The translations under genes were made by a program, and so were the position numbers. The notes beneath the pieces are model-generated. The model saw only the letters and a list, made by a program, of their open reading frames with translations, ran no database searches and was not told the DNA's origin. Shown here piece after piece: positions 6,231 to 8,779 of a stretch of DNA of 8,779 nt (position 1 is the stretch's first letter; each line of letters begins with the position of its first letter). This DNA is from an uncultured Muribaculaceae bacterium (GTDB taxonomy: Bacteria; Bacteroidota; Bacteroidia; Bacteroidales; Muribaculaceae): NCBI GenBank assembly GCA_910586175.1, contig CAJUIJ010000097.1:1-8779 (forward strand). The letters run 5' to 3'.

Positions 6231-7496
6231 ATGAATTTCAAAAGATCAGCCTTTCTTGCTGCGATGTGGATTGCAGCTTCTCAGATGTATGTTATGGCTA
6301 AAGATGCCGTAGTCAAGACCACTGAAGGAATATCCGTAACCTATGCGCTCAATGCGTCAGACAAGATAGCACGTGTCAAAGGTCATGAGGAGACAACGAA
6401 GAAGACTGTAACCATTCCCTCTAAAATCAAAGTTGACGGTGTGTCATATACTGTAACCAAGATAGGGGCGGCAGCCTTCAAGAATGCTGGTTTCACCACG
6501 GTCAACTTGCCCAATACCATCACACTTATCGATAAGGATGCCTTTATGGATTCCGGGGTCAAGAATTTAACGATACCACCGAAGGTGGAAAAAATCGGTG
6601 CGAACGCATTCAAGGATGCCCTCTTGACGTCAGCTGTCATTCCGGGTTCATGCTCTGAGCTTGGTGACTATGCGCTCTCCATGTCATCTCTTAAGAGTGT
6701 GACATTCGAAAATTCTGCGACGAAGCTCAAGATAGGAGTTCGTGCCTTATATGGCACGGCCATAACATCGCTTGTGCTTCCTTACAGGGTGATTTCGATC
6801 GGTGAGGGTGCGTTTTCAAGAACAGAGATAACCGAGATGGTCTGGCCTGACAATATCAAGGAGGTTCCGGTGTTGTGTTTCTATCACTGCAATTCGTTGC
6901 GTAGTGTGACACTGCCGTTGGGTATAACGGCTATCGGTGACCAGACTTTCGAAGAGTGTATATCGTTGTCATCGATCAATCTTGCTTCTCCACTCAACAC
7001 AATAGGCAGGTTTGCATTTCGCCGCACAGCTCTGACGGCAGTGAATATACCGGAGGGGGTGGTGTCGATAGGAGATGATGCTTTCTCCACTTGCAAGCAG
7101 CTACGTTCCGTAAGTTTGCCCTCTACTCTGAAGAGCATAGGCCAGTGCTGTTTTCAGGGGAGCGAGGCCATAGAGAGTGTCAGTTGTGATGCATTGGTGC
7201 CACCGGTGTGCGGCAACTCGCCTTTCTCTTCGACAACCTTTCATAATGCCAAAATCTATGTGCCGCATTCGGTATGGGAGCTTTATGACAAAGCAGACTG
7301 GTGGTATTGCTTCGACTACACCGGTTACAAAGGATCCGGAATCGAAGATATGGAGGCAGGTGACAATGAAGCCGCAGATGTAGAATATTTCGACATGCAA
7401 GGTAACCGCGTGTACAATCCGATATCCGGGCAAATATACATCTGCATAGAGCGCACTTCGGAGGGTGTAAGAACCCGTACGAAGGTGGTTTTATAG
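6231..7496 (+). CDS. BspA-like leucine-rich repeat (LRR_5) surface protein
   Basis: A 421-residue exported protein. The start at 6231 gives a signal peptide (MNFKRSAFLAAMWIAASQMYVMA, cleavage near VMA|KD); an ATG at 6168 in the same frame lies upstream of the likely promoter. Residues about 25-58 form the lead-in seen in BspA-type proteins. Residues about 60-315 hold roughly eleven LRR_5 repeats of 22-24 residues with the pattern L..V.IP..V..IG..AF (examples at 88-109, 110-131, 267-289, 290-312). A capping segment (about 336-358, AKIYVPHSVWELYDKADWW) follows. The last 50 residues (SGIEDM at 369-374, EYFDMQGNRV at 385-394, GQIYI near 400-404, TKVVL end) resemble the C-terminal tails of many Bacteroidales secreted proteins that look like type IX sorting domains. 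BspA relatives bind host proteins such as fibronectin and fibrinogen or mediate adhesion; the ligand here is unknown. It is monocistronic, divergent from the lipoprotein gene. Confidence 0.93.
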   Translation: MNFKRSAFLAAMWIAASQMYVMAKDAVVKTTEGISVTYALNASDKIARVKGHEETTKKTVTIPSKIKVDGVSYTVTKIGAAAFKNAGFTTVNLPNTITLIDKDAFMDSGVKNLTIPPKVEKIGANAFKDALLTSAVIPGSCSELGDYALSMSSLKSVTFENSATKLKIGVRALYGTAITSLVLPYRVISIGEGAFSRTEITEMVWPDNIKEVPVLCFYHCNSLRSVTLPLGITAIGDQTFEECISLSSINLASPLNTIGRFAFRRTALTAVNIPEGVVSIGDDAFSTCKQLRSVSLPSTLKSIGQCCFQGSEAIESVSCDALVPPVCGNSPFSSTTFHNAKIYVPHSVWELYDKADWWYCFDYTGYKGSGIEDMEAGDNEAADVEYFDMQGNRVYNPISGQIYICIERTSEGVRTRTKVVL

Positions 7497-7514
7497 AAAC
7501 CTTACGTCATATTC

Positions 7515-8099
7515 CTACTCGTTGGTGCCGGCCCAGATGTTCATGAATTGTATGAAGTCTTGGTTGGTGCCTTCTGTAATGTGTACGTCATCTTCTGTCA
7601 CTGTCGAGACATCCTGGCCATTGGGAAACATCATAAACATTGGTTTTGTGTCTGGATATGCCACGAGTAACCATCTTACCCCACTGTCACGTTTTATGGA
7701 TACCTCTATGTTGCCAATTGTTGTCGAGGTTATGGTAAGGCGGTCGTATGTCCAGTATTCCGGAATCATTGAATCCGGTTTAAAGGGGGAGATGGGCAAT
7801 TTCTTCCACAGATTTTTATTATGAGTTAAATCCCGGATTTCAATCAAAGAGGGCACGTTGCCTCTCATAAATGGATGGCAACTGTCATTAATATATTCTA
7901 TTTTCAGAGCAAAAGAGGTGTATTTAATAGGTTCTCCTCCGTCATTAATAAGTTCTATTGGCAATAATGCGATGCGGCATTGCTCGAGTTCTTCATCGCT
8001 ACGATGTCTGTTGTCACCGTCAGGAGTCTGTGCTTGTATTGAGATGCTGCCTATGAAGAGTAGCAAGAAAAGCATCAAATGTTTGGCCAAAGATTTCAT
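7515..8099 (-). CDS. secreted protein of unknown function
   Basis: A 194-residue protein with a clear signal peptide (MKSLAKHLMLFLLLFIGSISIQA, likely cleavage before or after Q24). The mature part of about 170 residues looks beta-rich, with alternating hydrophobic strands (IALLPIELIND, 43-53; YTSFALKIEYIND, 60-72; LTITSTTIGNIEVSIKRD, 121-138; RWLLVAYPDTKPMFMMF, 142-158), suggesting an immunoglobulin-like or similar sandwich, but I recognise no family. There is one mature-region pair of cysteines (C41, C75). Its stop lies only 18 bp from the stop of the convergent LRR gene, with no hairpin in the gap, so the two 3' ends may overlap at the RNA level. It is divergent from the small secreted protein at 8202. 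Periplasmic or extracellular location is inferred from the signal peptide only. Confidence 0.85.
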   Translation of the reverse strand: MKSLAKHLMLFLLLFIGSISIQAQTPDGDNRHRSDEELEQCRIALLPIELINDGGEPIKYTSFALKIEYINDSCHPFMRGNVPSLIEIRDLTHNKNLWKKLPISPFKPDSMIPEYWTYDRLTITSTTIGNIEVSIKRDSGVRWLLVAYPDTKPMFMMFPNGQDVSTVTEDDVHITEGTNQDFIQFMNIWAGTNE

Positions 8100-8145
8100 G
8101 ATTGTGTAATTTTATGCGCAAGTTAATGAAATTATCTCTGCGAGC

Positions 8146-8153
8146 CAAAAATA
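8146..8153 (-). promoter_or_regulatory. Bacteroidetes -7 box (TATTTTTG) for the secreted-protein gene
   Basis: The minus strand reads TATTTTTG, matching TAnnTTTG, 46 bp upstream of the ATG at 8099. The expected -33 position for this direction (around 8174-8181) falls on the rightward promoter boxes; only a weak TTG (8179-8181 on the minus strand) is present. Confidence 0.45.
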
Positions 8154-8162
8154 TTTTCAACG

Positions 8163-8178
8163 TAAATTTGTAATTTTG
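8163..8178 (+). promoter_or_regulatory. two adjacent Bacteroidetes -7 boxes for the small secreted-protein gene
   Basis: TAAATTTG (8163-8170) is immediately followed by TAATTTTG (8171-8178); both match TAnnTTTG. They end 31 and 23 bp before the ATG at 8202. No strong -33 TTTG is visible; TCTG at 8137-8140 is 22 bp before the first box. Either or both could act as -7 element. Confidence 0.5.
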
Positions 8179-8201
8179 CAACAATTTAAATCACAATAAA
8201 T

Positions 8202-8597
8202 ATGAAAATGTCATTAAAAGCTTTCCTTGCATCGTTGATGGTAGGTGTTGTGCTGCCGGTTTGTGCACAGTCCACACCCGATGAGATTGTCAAGGATGAG
8301 AATGGTAAGATTATCGTGTCGCTCAGTTGGGAGCCGATCAAGACCACTTATAATGTCAGCCCTGAGAACGATGTGTTCGTGCTCGTAGTTACGCCGGAGG
8401 AGGCACTTGAATACGTCAAGGTGGAGAGTTCGGCACCCAAAGCCGTTCACCCCAAGATAGATCCCGACTACGGCGGCTATGTGGACGTGCGCTGTCGCGC
8501 GAAAGCAAGTGGAGTGACGGTTACGGCAACAATCCCGGCCGACAATGCCACCTACACAGCCACACCGGCCACTACGACACCCTTCGACGTTAAGTAA
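8202..8597 (+). CDS. small secreted protein of unknown function
   Basis: A 131-residue protein with a signal peptide (MKMSLKAFLASLMVGVVLPVCAQ, cleavage near CAQ|STPDE). An alternative start at the third codon (8208) would leave the signal peptide intact. The mature part is about 108 residues: an acidic N-terminal strand region (DEIVKDENGKIIVSLSW), a central segment with VFVLVVTPEEALEYVKVE (about 58-75), and a Thr/Ala/Pro-rich tail (about residues 108-128: VTATIPADNATYTATPATTT). The Thr-rich end might be flexible or glycosylated at Bacteroidales-type D-(S/T)-(hydrophobic) sites, but no clear site is seen. No family recognised. The gene ends in a long terminator-like hairpin and is divergent from the other secreted-protein gene. 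The antisense reading frame over the same span is not supported. Confidence 0.8.
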   Translation: MKMSLKAFLASLMVGVVLPVCAQSTPDEIVKDENGKIIVSLSWEPIKTTYNVSPENDVFVLVVTPEEALEYVKVESSAPKAVHPKIDPDYGGYVDVRCRAKASGVTVTATIPADNATYTATPATTTPFDVK

Positions 8598-8629
8598 ACC
8601 GAAGAGGGTTAGGGAACTTAATCCAAAAG

Positions 8630-8677
8630 CAAGAGAATCGGATTCGCGAGATAAACTTCGCAAATCCGATTCTCTTG
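8630..8677 (+). terminator. long terminator-like hairpin after the small secreted-protein gene
   Basis: CAAGAGAATCGGATT (8630-8644) pairs perfectly with 8663-8677. After one C/A mismatch, GCGA (8646-8649) pairs with TCGC (8658-8661) around an 8-base loop. The 15-bp main stem begins 33 bp after the stop at 8597. The T-tract after the stem is poor (TATAAAG). Position and strength suggest the transcript end; the length of the stem is unusual for a simple intrinsic terminator. Confidence 0.7.
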
Positions 8678-8684
8678 TATAAAG

Positions 8685-8756
8685 AGGTTGTATCATAAAT
8701 TGATGCCTTATTGGGGGTCAATGTAAAAATCCGGTTGAAATGTTAAAATACAACCT
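8685..8756. repeat. 72-bp segment bounded by 9-bp inverted repeat (possible MITE or IS remnant)
   Basis: AGGTTGTAT (8685-8693) is the exact reverse complement of ATACAACCT (8748-8756), enclosing 54 bp without a reading frame. The wide loop makes a terminator unlikely and fits the ends of a small non-autonomous transposon or a solo IS relic. No clear target-site duplication is visible on the flanks, so chance in AT-rich DNA is not excluded. Confidence 0.35.
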
Positions 8757-8766
8757 TTCCCTTTTA

Positions 8767-8779
8767 TGGTCGTCGGCGG
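8767..8779. repeat. inverted partial copy of the left-edge repeat, cut by the window end
   Basis: The last 13 bases, TGGTCGTCGGCGG, are the exact reverse complement of 69-81. This is the expected first part of a second copy of the element at 1-81 in opposite orientation, running on beyond the window. Only 13 bases can be seen, but they are GC-rich and abruptly follow AT-rich DNA, which makes chance less likely. Confidence 0.55.

Noticed and set aside
7101..7433. A 110-codon minus-strand frame inside the LRR gene
   Set aside because: It lies wholly antisense to well-formed LRR repeats and the C-terminal tail, with no promoter or recognisable protein features.
8214..8696. A 160-codon minus-strand frame opposite the small secreted-protein gene
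   Set aside because: Its translation is rich in Arg/Ser/Cys/His without a signal peptide or family likeness, it runs through the terminator hairpin, and the plus-strand gene has a promoter and a signal peptide.

Overview
The window looks like chromosomal DNA from a gut-type Bacteroidales bacterium, possibly near Muribaculaceae, Bacteroides or Prevotella. Evidence seen: leaders without Shine-Dalgarno sites, several copies of the Bacteroidetes -7 box TAnnTTTG upstream of genes, a BspA-type leucine-rich repeat protein with a C-terminal tail containing an FDMQGNRV motif, periplasmic DUF3857/transglutaminase-like proteins, and an Rpn/PDDEXK_2 'nuclease family transposase'. The family-level placement is inference. 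Seven protein genes are supported. No tRNA, rRNA, CRISPR array or intact insertion sequence is visible.

Layout, left to right. Bases 1-81 are a GC-rich, hairpin-prone element with imperfect terminal inverted repeats. Its inner 13 bp recur in inverted orientation as the last 13 bp of the window, so the window sits between two copies or partial copies of an interspersed repeat. Next come two minus-strand genes transcribed right to left, likely as one operon: a transglutaminase-like protein with an intact Cys-His-Asp triad (2441-4327), then a larger DUF3857-type protein whose transglutaminase-like region has lost the catalytic cysteine (113-2344). A 219-bp divergent promoter region separates them from a plus-strand Rpn-family PD-(D/E)XK gene (4547-5437), which carries an in-frame 12-bp tandem repeat. 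That gene converges on a small lipoprotein gene (5536-5964, minus) across a strong 15-bp hairpin.

A second divergent region (5965-6230) drives the lipoprotein gene leftwards and a BspA-like LRR surface protein rightwards (6231-7496). The LRR gene converges, with an 18-bp gap, on a secreted protein of unknown function (7515-8099, minus). A third, very compact divergent region (8100-8201) separates that gene from a small secreted protein (8202-8597, plus), which is followed by a long terminator-like hairpin and a short stretch bounded by a 9-bp inverted repeat.

Six of the seven products carry an export or lipoprotein signal, so this is mainly a cell-envelope neighbourhood. The exception is the putative nuclease. 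Nothing shows that the genes form one pathway. The best candidate for a working unit is the active/inactive transglutaminase-like pair. The rest reads as ordinary accessory or lineage-specific Bacteroidales genes with some intergenic repeat structure.
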